This document shows, one piece after another, positions 24,451 through 35,715 of a stretch of DNA of 64,000 nt. The number at the start of each line of letters is the position of its first letter. Positions within the stretch are counted from its first letter, which is position 1. The position numbers were made by a program, and so were the translations under genes. The notes under the pieces are model-generated. The model was given only the letters and a program-made list of their open reading frames with translations, had not been told where the DNA came from and made no database searches. The stretch is from the NCBI GenBank assembly GCA_022496805.1, contig CM040086.1:11410501-11474500 (forward strand), read 5' to 3'. The stretch is from Pohlia nutans. Taxonomy: Eukaryota; Streptophyta; Bryopsida; Bryales; Mniaceae.

Positions 24451-26050
24451 TATATAGATTCAACTAAAATCGATGGCAATGAGATCAATTACCAAACACA
24501 AAGTTGCTATGTGTTGACCACCGTTGTGTTGACTTTTGGGATTCATGAAATGCAACTTCTAGGAGGTTTACAAATTAATTAGGTTTACTTATCAGCTATG
24601 GATACTACCTTTATATTAATGTTAAAGAGATTAGCTTTTTTCCAATAAAAAAAATCCCATTGGAGATGGCGTGGAAATGTCACTTTGTTTGTGTTATCGA
24701 TGACACAAATAACTCAATTTTTATGTTATATTTGTTACCAACAACATGTAGAAACAAAATGATGTTTTCACCTCATCTCTAACACGGTTTTTTACTAGTA
24801 ATTCTATCACTATATGGTTGACCATTTTTTAGCTCTTTGGAAATAAATTTGGACTCTACCAAGTCCAAAATTGAATCCAATCTTGTTAGGAATGACAAAT
24901 TCGACATGAACTGATGCAAGTTTCTTCTGTAAAAACTTGGTACAGCTCTTCTACGATGTAAGTTTTTTTTGGTCTATACCATTTCCAAATGACTAAATTT
25001 ACTATTTTCGGTCATTTTATTGCTGCATTGCAAAGTTTTGTAAATCCACACTTCAAAAGAATACAATTCATACACAAATGTTTCACTTTTGACACCCAAT
25101 CGATATAAGACACCATGAAATATTTGCAACCCACAAGGACATAGACCCACTCTAATTTTTCATCTATGCAAATAGAACGTGGTTTTCAACAAACTAATAC
25201 TGTGACAAGAACTTTTGGACATCATTGTAGAAAAAATCTTTTTGATGATTCAAGAGGAGGTTTTCTTATGGTCATAGAGATCATACTTAAATCTTCAATT
25301 AAAATATTTGTGTATAATCATTGCAACCCTCATGTGAATCATAAAAATATTTTCTCGTGATTTTGTTTAATGATTATTGAATTAGTCTCTTTTATTGTTA
25401 CAAATGTTATTGGCTTAAGATTGATAGATGATTTATCTATAACAACATTTTTTAAAGCCACTATCATCACAACTATTCAATGAAACATAAACTAATTATG
25501 ACACCTTTCTAAATGCAATACTTCAAAATCTCGTTCAATGTGTACAATACATTGTTTGAATTTGACAATGCACACCCAAACATCAAAACTCAATACCAAT
25601 ACATTTTAAAACCCTTTGACCTTTGTATACAATATCCAAATAATGTTGAGAATAATGCATACTTCGGTGTGCTGATTTTTTTAATTTTTATTTTCCATTT
25701 AAAAATCTAATCATTCTAGTAAAAATAAATAATTTTTTTGTACCCTTGAGCCCTAACAAACTCCAAAACTATTTTTGGCAAAAAGTGAGAGTCATTTATA
25801 GTTTTGAATTGCCAATGAATTTTTTTCATGTAATACATTAGTCCATTCAAAATCAAAGTATTGCAATTATAGTAAACCATATCAAATTCAAACACTTTAA
25901 TTCTTGACTATAGTACTTATTATCGAACAAGTCAACATTTATAAGGAGATTTTAACACTTTTGAGTATGTCGTTTACAAAAATGATAAAGATTATAACTT
26001 TTATTTTAAGTAGATGATTTAAAGAAAACAAAGGATTTCATGTTGATATT
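24451..26050. other. AT-rich intergenic DNA, no gene seen
   Basis: Only short chance frames (60-65 residues). No element ends or domains are recognised. Confidence 0.5.
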
Positions 26051-26410
26051 AGAGTTATCCTTAAAGTCACCTTGTATTTGAATAAGATACCGGGAATTTT
26101 ACATTAATGTACTCTTATTTGTTCACCCCGAATAGTTAAAAGGTAGGAAAGAGCTTGGTGGTCTCTCATTATTAGGTGTGTAAGAGCTTGGTCTTCTCTA
26201 AACTCAAGGGAAACTAGTTTAGCCGTCAAGAAAGATGGCTAAACTAGTTTTCCATGAGTTTAAAAACCACCAAGCTCTTACACATCTAATAATGAGAGAC
26301 CACCAAGCTCTTCCCTACCTTTTAACTATTCGGGGTGAACAAATAAGAGTACATTAATGTAAAATTCCCGGTATCTTGTTCAAACACAAGGTGACTTTAA
26401 GGATAACTCT
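26051..26410. repeat. Near-perfect 360-bp foldback
   Basis: The sequence from AGAGTTATCCTTAAAGTCAC to its inverse ending GGATAACTCT is almost fully self-complementary, with arms of about 175 bp and a loop of roughly 10-25 bases near 26225. ATT flanks both sides (26048-26050 and 26411-26413), a possible 3-bp duplication. If transcribed it would form a long hairpin able to feed small-RNA production. Confidence 0.9.
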
Positions 26411-26490
26411 ATTATGTGTATTCTCAAATTGAATGAGTACTCATCACCAAAAACTATACCAATGTTTATATAAAGGCATCATTACATGTA

Positions 26491-26828
26491 TTAGTGGGTG
26501 GGTCCTTACTGCTCAACGAGCCCAACTGGTTTCGAACCCGGACCACATAATCGTGATACAACGCCCTTCACCAATCAACCAAAGAACTCATGACTTGGCG
26601 ATTAAACTTAACACTAAACATACCTTTATACAAACTAACACTCATCCAACAGAACTCGCTCTTCTCCTCTGTTACTGTTACTGTTACTTTGTTTTGGTTA
26701 CTATAGTGTCCATCCTCGAAAGGGGAGAGTAGTATTGTTCCAATGTCCCTTTGTCCCGTGGACATCGGGTCATTGACATTACAAACGGACACTTTATTCA
26801 CGCCGGCCCTTTCTATAGGGTTGGTGTT

Positions 26829-26867
<39 letters not shown>

Positions 26868-26885
26868 GGGTGGGTCCTTATTGCA
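26491..26885 (+). mobile_element. SINE-like retroposon copy 2, longest
   Basis: Body 26508-26868 lies between 17-bp direct repeats GGGTGGGTCCTTAYTGC (26491-26507 and 26869-26885, one mismatch). It ends in about nine TCTA units. A tRNA-like region with a B-box-like GGGTTCGAAACC is readable on the minus strand at about 26585-26515, opposite to the tail direction. The 99-residue frame is spurious. Confidence 0.8.
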
Positions 26886-27750
26886 TATGTTCACTGATGC
26901 CGGGATATCCAAAGCACTTTCTTGTGTCTCTTAACAATATATATTTCGGGTACACTTTAAAGCATAAAATTAGATTTTGTTTTGTTTTGTTTTGTTTTGT
27001 TTTTGTTTTTGAAACTAACAAATAAATGAAAGCACCGATGCCATGCCAAAGAGCTTTGTTTGGTTTTATTGCTCACCGATGATCGGTGAAAATATTCTAA
27101 TTCACTCTTGTCCTCTAGTGCTACCTTTACCCACCGATGGTATATTGAAGGAAGTTTTAAATGCCTCCTTTCATGTATTGGCCACAGGTAGAACACTCCT
27201 GATTCACCATCGAAATGGGTGAGAATCGAGGGGTATGTTTTCCATTCTCAACGAAATGGGTGAACAATCTTCTCGCACTTCTTGTCTTCTAACGTCTTCC
27301 ACCCGCCCAACGCTCACAAGAAAGCTTGCCCTAAGAGACCTCTCTCAATGCGGTGTATTTACTTTATCACTTTAATAAAAAGCATACCATTTTACAACAA
27401 ACGGAATAAAAATATTCCTTGACAAAAGAAGGAATATTCCTCCCCAATGGTCCCACGATGAGTAACAGTTAAAACATCACATTGCAATTGGTTGTGAGGC
27501 TCCAGGATTCCTTACCAGAAAAGAGAACCTTCTAACTTACCTTGTACAAAAAAAAGTATAATGAGCCCCTTAAACTTACCCCTCCTCTAATGAAGGGGTT
27601 TTGAAAGGGGCCCCCCGGACAGACTAGAGCTGGGGGCTTGTCGCCGGACTGGGATCAGCGCCGCATTATGATAGCGAGGGGCCCACCACAGGTCACGCTG
27701 CCCGGAGAAGAAATAAATTCCCAATATAGTTCTTTGTACACCTCCCTTTT
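26886..27750. other. Intergenic, upstream of the NAC gene
   Basis: Contains a (TTTTG)n tract near 26977 and, from about 27590, sequence that becomes GC-richer toward the NAC leader. No gene is seen. Confidence 0.5.
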
Positions 27751-28810
27751 TTCCCACAGTGAGTAGTCGGTCCCACTGCCTTAACCACAGCTACTTCTCT
27801 CTTTGCTCTGTTTTCCTTTCCTTTGCCTCTCTCTTGCCTTTGCCTTTGCTTGCTCTCTGCTCTCTGCTCCCTCACTACAGTGCTACTAAGCTTTGGTTCT
27901 CCTTTCCTTCTCTCTCTGCTTGCTTGCTAACATACTCCTGTGACCCAATCGTGGGTCGTTTCTGTTCTTGTTTGTAGCCGATTCTTGTTTGTAGCCGGTT
28001 TTGGTGTGTGCAGGATTCTGAAGTGGGGGTGGGTTTTGTTTTGTGTGGGATTCATGACGCCGCGCGTTCTGAATGCGTCGGTGAGCGTGGAATTCGTCGC
28101 GTCTTGAACATTCCGTGATCAGCGTGCAATTTAATTCCGTGGTGTTTCAATGTGTTGTTGTAGTAGTAGTTCCGGAAGTTGTTGTTGTTGTTGTTGTTGT
28201 TGTTACGAAGAAGATCTGTAGTAAGTAAGTGATTCGGTGGTCTTAATTTGGTTTGTGTGTGATTCTGTGTTTCGTGTCGTTGGACTCGCAATTTGCTGAA
28301 ATTTGCTGATCTCGACTAGTTTGCCGCCGGAGCATCTTTTCCACTGCTACCGTCTTTTTGAAGCATTGATTCCATATTCGTACGTGGTGACGGCTGTGTG
28401 TCACTACGGTATCTGCTTTTCTTTTTTTTCTTCCGCCTTTTCCTCGCTTCGTGGTGCTTCATGTACCGTAGCTTTAATTTTTTTTTTTTGGGTTTGTTTT
28501 GTTGTGTGTGTGATAATTACCTCCCTTTCTGATTTCGAGTGTCAGTTCTCATGGCGGACACGACTGTAATTGGAGCTTAGTTAGTGTCGAAGTTCGTTGT
28601 AGGAAAGAAACTGAAACGATCGGTCATGGATCCTTCTGTTCGTGGATGTCACAGCCGGCTCCACTTGTAGCACGCAATTCACCGGCCGGACGCCGTGATT
28701 TGACGTTTCCACATGTCCGAGGTTTACCGTAGATCCACAGAACGCAGATAACAGTCCCACAACGCCGTGTTAGCCCAGCGAATTTCGTTCCCTCGTGAGA
28801 ATCAGGAGCC
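27751..28810 (+). promoter_or_regulatory. Probable NAC promoter/5' leader
   Basis: A pyrimidine-rich stretch (about 27790-27930, TCTCTC/TTTGCC units) and a (GTT)n run at about 28182-28204 precede the start codon. This is typical of long plant leaders. The transcription start is not determinable. An 18-bp sequence GTGAGAATCAGGAGCCAT at 28795-28812 is repeated at 28830-28847, straddling the start codon. Confidence 0.5.
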
Positions 28811-30453
28811 ATGGCTGCAGCATCGTCATGTGAGAATCAGGAGCCATTTCTGCCGCCGGGTTTCCGTTTCCATCCCACGGACGAGGAGCTCGTGAGCTAC
28901 TACCTCACCAAGAAGGTGGTGGACAGCAACTTCGCCGTGCGCGCCATTGCGGAAGTGGACCTCAACAAATGCGAGCCGTGGGACCTTCCTGGTTAGTTAG
29001 TTAGTTGGCCTTCTCATTCACTGCACTGCACTGCACTTTCCATCTCCATGTTAATTTTTCTGTGCTGAATGCGGTGTCGTCTGTGATCATGTTTGCAGAG
29101 AAAGCGAAAATGGGGGAGAAGGAATGGTATTTCTTCAGCCTCCGCGACCGCAAGTACCCCACCGGCATGCGCACCAACCGCGCCACGGACGCGGGCTACT
29201 GGAAAGCCACGGGCAAGGACCGCGACGTCCTGGCGCATCGACCGCCGCACCTCGTGGGCATGAAGAAGACGCTGGTGTTCTACCGCGGCCGCGCGCCCAA
29301 GGGCGAGAAGACCAACTGGATCATGCACGAGTACCGCCTGGAAGGCGATCCTGTCCCTCCTCGTGTCAACAAGGTATGCAAGCAAATTGTTGCCAGTAGT
29401 TCCAGTGATGTTTTTTCTGGGTCCGAAGACAGTTTAGCATTTAATTTGCTACTTTTCCATGGCTTGAAGAGCAATCCAGGCTCCGTGGATGCTCTTTCCA
29501 TATCAATATATAGGTGATATCAGGGTAATACACATGTGCTACCTAGGAAATACCTGGGTGATACCTAGGTTTGAAAAGGCTACACATCTTGAGGAAATCT
29601 GGCTAGCTATTATTCCTTCTCCTTTGTATCAATTAGCCAGCCCAAGTTTTGTGTAGTAAAATTAGGAACAGAAAAAACCACTGGTTGACACTCAAAGGAC
29701 TTGTGAGTTCTCTGGTTAGGGTTTATGATGTCTGAGACGATGGTGTGTGGGATGGCGCAGGACGAGTGGGTGGTGTGTCGCATTTTCCAGAAAAGCTCAG
29801 GCGGGAAACGGAGCTTTCTATTCTCGGACGCGCGTCTGCGTCAGGCCATGGGATCCTCGTACCAGCTCGAAGACGCAATTAGGTCGTCGTTGCCGGGGTT
29901 GCCGATGGAGAATTCCCCGAATCCCACCGTCACGGATGAAGGCACTTGCACGGACTGCGAGACATGCGCGGGCACGGAGCAGATGTCGTGCTACAACTGC
30001 TCCCCCAAGGAGCAACAACAAGTGGGGATCATGGCGTGGGACAACCTCCTGCAGCACAACAACAACAACAACAACATGCAGCTCTCGAAACCCGGCTACT
30101 CCATGTTTGGGCTCATCAACCAGCAGCACGGGCCGTTGCTGCAAGTTCCTCAGAACCATGTCTGCGGCTTGCGGCCGAAGACGGAGCCGCCGTCGGGCGA
30201 GGACGAAGCGCAGAGCACGCAGAAGACCGTGGTCTTCGATTACACGGGCTGGCCAGGAGAGGTTCTCCAGTTCAACAACAACCACAACAACGACGGACCG
30301 GAAAACTCCACTGGCGATTTGTCCTCCTTGACAGGCAGCCTGTGCAGCAGCGGCCATGAGCACAACAACGGCCATCTCTTCAACTTCAAGTACCGCCTCT
30401 CCGATGTCGTGGCGCCTGTCGTGGACGGCCACGAAATTCTCTGGGCTTACTGA
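28811..30453 (+). CDS. NAC-domain transcription factor (NAM/CUC-like)
   Basis: Exons 28811-28991, 29099-29373 and 29761-30453 join to 382 residues, with introns at the two positions usual for NAC genes. The NAC domain spans about residues 14-168: [14 protein letters not shown] (subdomain A), the [23 protein letters not shown]-contact region, [14 protein letters not shown], and [10 protein letters not shown] opening exon 3. The C-terminal half is low-complexity, with Asn runs and a Trp/acidic segment ([10 protein letters not shown]), as expected of an activation region. It should act in the nucleus as a homo- or heterodimer. Residues 225-232 (EQMSCYNC) resemble the EHVSCFS motif of NAM/CUC proteins, which suggests that clade. 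Coding DNA is GC-rich compared with its surroundings. The target pathway is not inferable. Confidence 0.95.
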
Positions 30454-33158
30454 AAAAATTAAAGCTGTAAAAAACAACAACAAAAATGGTGCAACAACGC
30501 GTTGTGCAGACAGACATATTGTACATTATTGGCGGAGTACGAACGAGTGTGGAGATGGACATGGATTGTGGTACATTTGTACATACAACTGTGTAAAGTA
30601 AGGTGTAATTTTGGGGTAGCAACAGACACATGTAAATATGTAATTCTTTTCCAACACAGTGATGACAGACAGACAGGTGCACTCAGGAGTTCTTAGCGGC
30701 ATTGTAAACTGCACTACACAACGCAAGTAAGGGCTAGTGTGAACAACGAGCTGCTAATGAGAAAAGGGAGGTTGGACTTCGATGATACAACAGTCAATGG
30801 TAACGTTGATTGCATTCATTCATGCTGTAGGCAGGCAAGGTGTTACAACAGGTGCACAGACATGCATATTTTGGCATTGGACTAATTGATTGGTTAAATT
30901 ATTGCCCAAGGGTACTAGACTAGTATAGCGGATCAACCTTGTATTATATAGGCTGGATGTTTTGGTAAATTTCAATGCTCCACCTCTAAATTTCATGTCA
31001 TGTCATGGTTTGGCGCTTGCTTGCTCGCTCTCTTATTATTATGTGCACATACATAAAGTCTGTTTGTTGGGAATAGTTGAATGATGCCTCTCAAGGACAT
31101 ATGTGCTCAGATCCCTTGATGTCTGCCTACACTCTCGTTTTAAGTTGTGGAGGAATTGTTCGATTTGGGAATCCAGGATGGCTTGCTGGCAAATCTGGCC
31201 ATGTGATCTCTGGCTATCCGCATCTTGCACAGCTTTGAAAGGCGCACACATTGTTGATTTTCCCACTCTAACAATAGCCAGGGAATATTACCTCACTTCC
31301 TCTGCCTCCAGCTAGGGGCCACCCAACAGTGTTGACACTGTACTGTACCTCCAGAAACAGGTTTTGTCCAATCCCATGAACGAGGAATCTGTAATGGGCC
31401 CTTTGAAATCCACCTTCACTGTTTGGTGAATTTCATTTCACCATGAGAATTGTACTTATATTAACCAGTTTTGTGCATGCATATATTGGATTATCTGTAT
31501 GGAGGGAAAGGCTAAATTTAATAATATCCCTCTACCTAAGTATCACCTTAGGTTTTTACTCAAGCATGTCCGTCATATTGTGAGAGATAGGGTACTGACT
31601 GGTAGAAAAGATGTACTTGGATACCAAGGATTAGTGTCATAGCGTACTAATGTCTCAAGGCCCATTTTGGCACAAAGACAATACCATGGCAGGGTTGTTG
31701 ATACTTGTGTTCTATCATATTTACCTACACAACGTTGATCATACTCCTAAAATGTTGGGCTTGTTACTGTAGTTCTCAAGTGCTATTGGAACTTGTTAGC
31801 AATCATACATTTGTAAAAAAAACATTGTTAGAGATAACATTGAAACGTCACGTTGAATGGGTTATGGATAACGAAGATAACATAGTTTTCACGTTATCGT
31901 GATACATTCAACGTGATATTCTCATATGATCTCTAGTGGAATTTAAATACTAAATAGAAGTCATCAACAACAAAGAAAATGTCATTCAAAGGTTGGTTTC
32001 TAACTTATGTATTGTTTTTTTTTGGGGTTGTTTTTTGTTTTTTTTGTTGCGTGTGTGTGTGCGCTTTAACGTGAATAATGAGTCTATTGAAGGTACCGGT
32101 AGTTGGTCTAGCTATGTTTGGCAGGGGCATGGTTAGCAAAGTGTACATTTGGAGTTTCTTTTTGAAGGTATGACACAAACATAAACTATTTACGCGTACC
32201 AAGTATGACTTGTGATTTTGGGTATATTACTATATTAAATAAAAGGGCATAATGGATTGTTTGCATTTTTAAGGGCCTAAATCTAGTTTTGTTTTTTTTA
32301 TTGTTAGAAAAAATAAATATTTTGATAATCTTAACATAGAGGTAATATATGCTTTTGCATCATATGCAATTATCAATATGATGTTTTTGCATCATATATT
32401 TTCATTTGTTTTTAAGAAAAAAAATTGGTTTAATTTTGAAAATGTCCCAATGAGAAGATGTCATGTGTTTCTTCAATAATTACATTTAGGTTTCTATGGT
32501 GTTATGTGTATGTCCATTCACAATGTCTAATAGGTGATGAAAAAAGCTTTATATATCAAATATGAAAATGTAGTACAATGCTAAAAATAAAATAAAATAT
32601 CAATCAAATCTGTTCTGATTGAGATTCCGTGTGAAGCAATTCCAAGCTCCACGCATCGTGTTGTGGCCTTGAACTCAAAGCGTACAACCCAAACACCTTT
32701 ATGACATTCACACCAATTTCAACTTTTTTTGCTTATGATGCTGTCAAAGTTGTTGCATAGACAATCGTTGCGGCACGTTCATGTCAAATACAAGTTGATC
32801 CAATTTGAGATCTCAAAATAGATTAGGCTGTGTATAAACGATGACAAGAAGAGCCTCGCTAAACTACCTCCCTTGCAAAACATGTCACAAATGGAGTATG
32901 ACTAAATTTTCACTTTGAAATGAATATTGCTTTTGTTAAAAGTGCACATAACACAAAATTATGATTATGAATTTGAATTGTGAATTTCATGGGGTTGATG
33001 ATCACTAACCTTCTTATCATACAATTTTTTTTAAATGCTATAAATTAAAAGGGATTCAACTAGGGATCATCAATTCCTCATCGTGCAACTATGCATTTTT
33101 GTTTTTTTAAGTGTACACTGTGTGTGCATTGTTAATGATAAATTACATTTTAATTGGA

Positions 33159-33207
<49 letters not shown>

Positions 33208-33264
33208 TCTTTTATTCTTGAGTCTTATCTGTCTATTAGCTTAAAATAGTTCCAAAATAGTATA
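30454..33264. other. NAC 3' region and intergenic DNA
   Basis: The first few hundred bases are probably the NAC 3' UTR. A partial inverted repeat (ACGTTGAATG / CATTCAACGT) forms a foldback at about 31829-31936. An (AT)n tract lies at 33164-33205. No further gene is seen; frames of 60-98 residues have no domain. Confidence 0.5.
33164..33205. repeat. (AT)n microsatellite
   Basis: About 20 uninterrupted AT units. Confidence 0.95.
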
Positions 33265-35043
33265 TTAACTCCTAAGTGTCCTACTAGGCATTTTTTGCAT
33301 GATGTATAGAAACACTTCTCGTTTTGAAGCGTAAAAGTTTTATGGTAGATTTTATAGGAAATTAGCTTCATGCTTGAGTGTATCGATTAGAAAAGGGATG
33401 ATTTGTGATTTTTTTTATGCCTCATCTCATGTTGAAATTATTCATTTTAAAACATAAAGATCTTAATTCAAAAGTGCTCTTGAAAAATCAACTCGTATAA
33501 TTAAGTAGCCTAAAATTCTCCAAAAATCACTACATGTATAGTATTACAATTCAACACATCACAACAAATTTCATCCACAAATTGTCAATATCTTATTCGT
33601 AATCAAATTACAAAAGAATTTTGAATTTTACCTTTCAAACATTATAGAAAATATTAGTGATAGCAATTGCATGATAGAATCTAAATTTCATTAACGTAAC
33701 TATATCTAAAAGTAACCATTTCCTTAAATTGTTCTTAGCTCAATCTTCCATAATAAGTAGATTCCGACACCCTACTATTGATAAGAATGTGCACAATATG
33801 AACATCAAAGTTTAGGATCGCTTTAAGGTCAACCTATAGTCGCGTAGGTTTTCGAATCACGAAGACACTTTGGAAATTCATAACTTATTCATACGGTGTC
33901 CAAATAATGCATGTTAAAGTGCATTGGTGAATTTGCTAATAAGACATACTCAAAATGTTTTATGTTTTATGTGTGTAAATAGGCTCAGTTGGTAAGGTGA
34001 ACGGTTGGATTTAGTCATATTTGATTACATATTTTTCTAAAATTACAAATGTAGAAGTATGTCAACTCATTGACCAAGCTAAAATTGCATTCACTGTAGT
34101 TCAAAAGTGGAATCGCAAAAATGAGGTCATAGATTTAAGAAACACAAAAATTTCAAAGAATCACCACGTTTAGAGTATCTCATTTTGAATTCGTTCCAAC
34201 AAATTTTACTCAAAAAATATTAAAATTTTGTCTGTAATCGAATCTAGAAGGAATTTTTAATTTGAACTTTCAAAACTAATAATTAAATATTGGTGATAGT
34301 ATAAGTGAATCCAACCGTACGGATGGAATGTAAAATTCAAAATCTGGAGCTTTCATCTGTATATCAATTCCAAAATATTCTTCTAAACAATACTTTAAGA
34401 TGATTTTTCTCAAATTGTCAATTCAAGAGACAACCTGATAAGTTTAACCCTTTGACGCGCCTGCGTCCAATATATGGACGATGAACAGATTGCAACCTTT
34501 TCCATCACTACATCCTGTACAGTTTTTCATCCATCCAAATTTCTCTTGGTTCTTGTGCTAGTTGACTATTATTTGTACAGTATGGATCTTCATAATAACA
34601 TATTGTGATTTTTCGGAAAACAACATAATTGGTTTATATCAAGTTTCATTCTTAGTTCAAAAAGTGAGACCTTAAACATGATTTTTCAAAATAAGTAGAA
34701 TCAAATAATGGAAACGATACCATCTTGTAATGCACATTATTCCAATTTTCTTACCAATTGTTTTTCAAAAATGTGTTCAATTTGGATTTGAAAATGAATT
34801 TCAAGAGAAAACCTTGCAAAATTCATTAATAAATATTAATAAATAGTATGATGAATCCAACCGTATAGATGCAATCTTCACAATGACATTTACAATTTTG
34901 TTTTGAATATCAACTCCATTTTTGTTTTTCATCAAACATTTTATAACGAATCTTTGAAAACAGTGTTGAATCGGGACTTTAAAGGGTTAAGGGTTAAAAT
35001 ATAGTTACCTAAAGTACAACTTTTATTCATACACCAAATTCAT
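33265..35043 (-). mobile_element. Family A element with nested insertions
   Basis: Starts TTAACTCCTAAGTGTCC and follows the inverse of family A to about 33691. It resumes after 34998 (ACAACTTTTATTCATACACC) and is lost near 35043. The intervening 33691-34998 holds an inverse family G segment (from about 34000), which itself contains the family E element 34444-34990. A tRNA-like A box (GGCTCAGTTGGTAAGG) near 33973 is isolated. Confidence 0.6.
34444..34990. mobile_element. TTAA element, family E, 547 bp
   Basis: Begins TTAACCCTTTGACGCGCC and ends GACTTTAAAGGGTTAA. The subterminal palindrome CGTCCAATATATGGACG lies at about 34466-34482. It sits inside the terminal repeat of a family G copy: AAGT precedes its left TTAA and GGGTTAA follows its right TTAA. 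Confidence 0.85.
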
Positions 35044-35715
35044 AAGGTAGAGGGTCATATTTCTGACCGGGTTGTATTTCCGACCCCTACTGGTTGGGGG
35101 ATGGGTGTCAGAAACCAGCCAGCATGGTTTCAGATAGTGTCCAAGAGTGTTCTAATTTCGTCCATGCTTGGAAAAATCAAGAGCTTCTGATTGGTGTAGA
35201 AGCACTCTATTTTCAGAATCCAACCTCTCATGAAAACCATGACTCTATGAGCGGTTAATGGTCACTCTAAGCTTTCAGACTTAAAAAATCATTGAAAATT
35301 GTAGAAATGCTCAAAAAATGTTTTTTTTTTGGGATGCCTTTGCAATAGCTTTGCAGAGCATCCAAAAATTATAAAAAAAATTCTTTCACAAGTCTAAGTA
35401 TGCAAACCTGAAATTCAGTCGGGAATTGGTCCCACTACCTTAAATTCCCTCTTCCTTGCATTTTACAATGCATTTGAAACGGGCGGTTTTAGGTGCCTCC
35501 ACCTGATTGTAGTGAGGCACTGACTCCATTACCGCGATGGATTGCTGATTGTTTTTCGTGGTTCTTCGTCAAACCCTAAATCCTGCTGCACCGGGAATTT
35601 GTTGCGGTGGTTTTGTTGAAGGCGGAGACGGATTTTGGTGAGGGAATCGTAGGACATGAGGTTTAAACTGAAAGGATAAACAAAGCGAAAGCAAGTTGCT
35701 CGAGATTTCGAAACC
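35044..35715. other. Repeat-derived DNA upstream of ABCI11-like gene
   Basis: 35044-35447 has imperfect inverted ends (AAGGTAGAGGGTCA and its degenerate inverse TGGTCCCACTACCTT). 35483-35509 carries one end of a family J foldback (GGTTTTAGGTGCCTCCACCT). The last 200 bases are probably the promoter/leader of the next gene. Confidence 0.45.

Noticed and set aside
29818..30483. 221-residue minus-strand frame over NAC exon 3
   Set aside because: It is a shadow of the GC-rich coding exon; the plus strand has the NAC protein with correct splicing.
33971..33995. A-box-like GGCTCAGTTGGTAAGG as a tRNA or SINE
   Set aside because: No B box follows at the right distance; the downstream sequence is family G.
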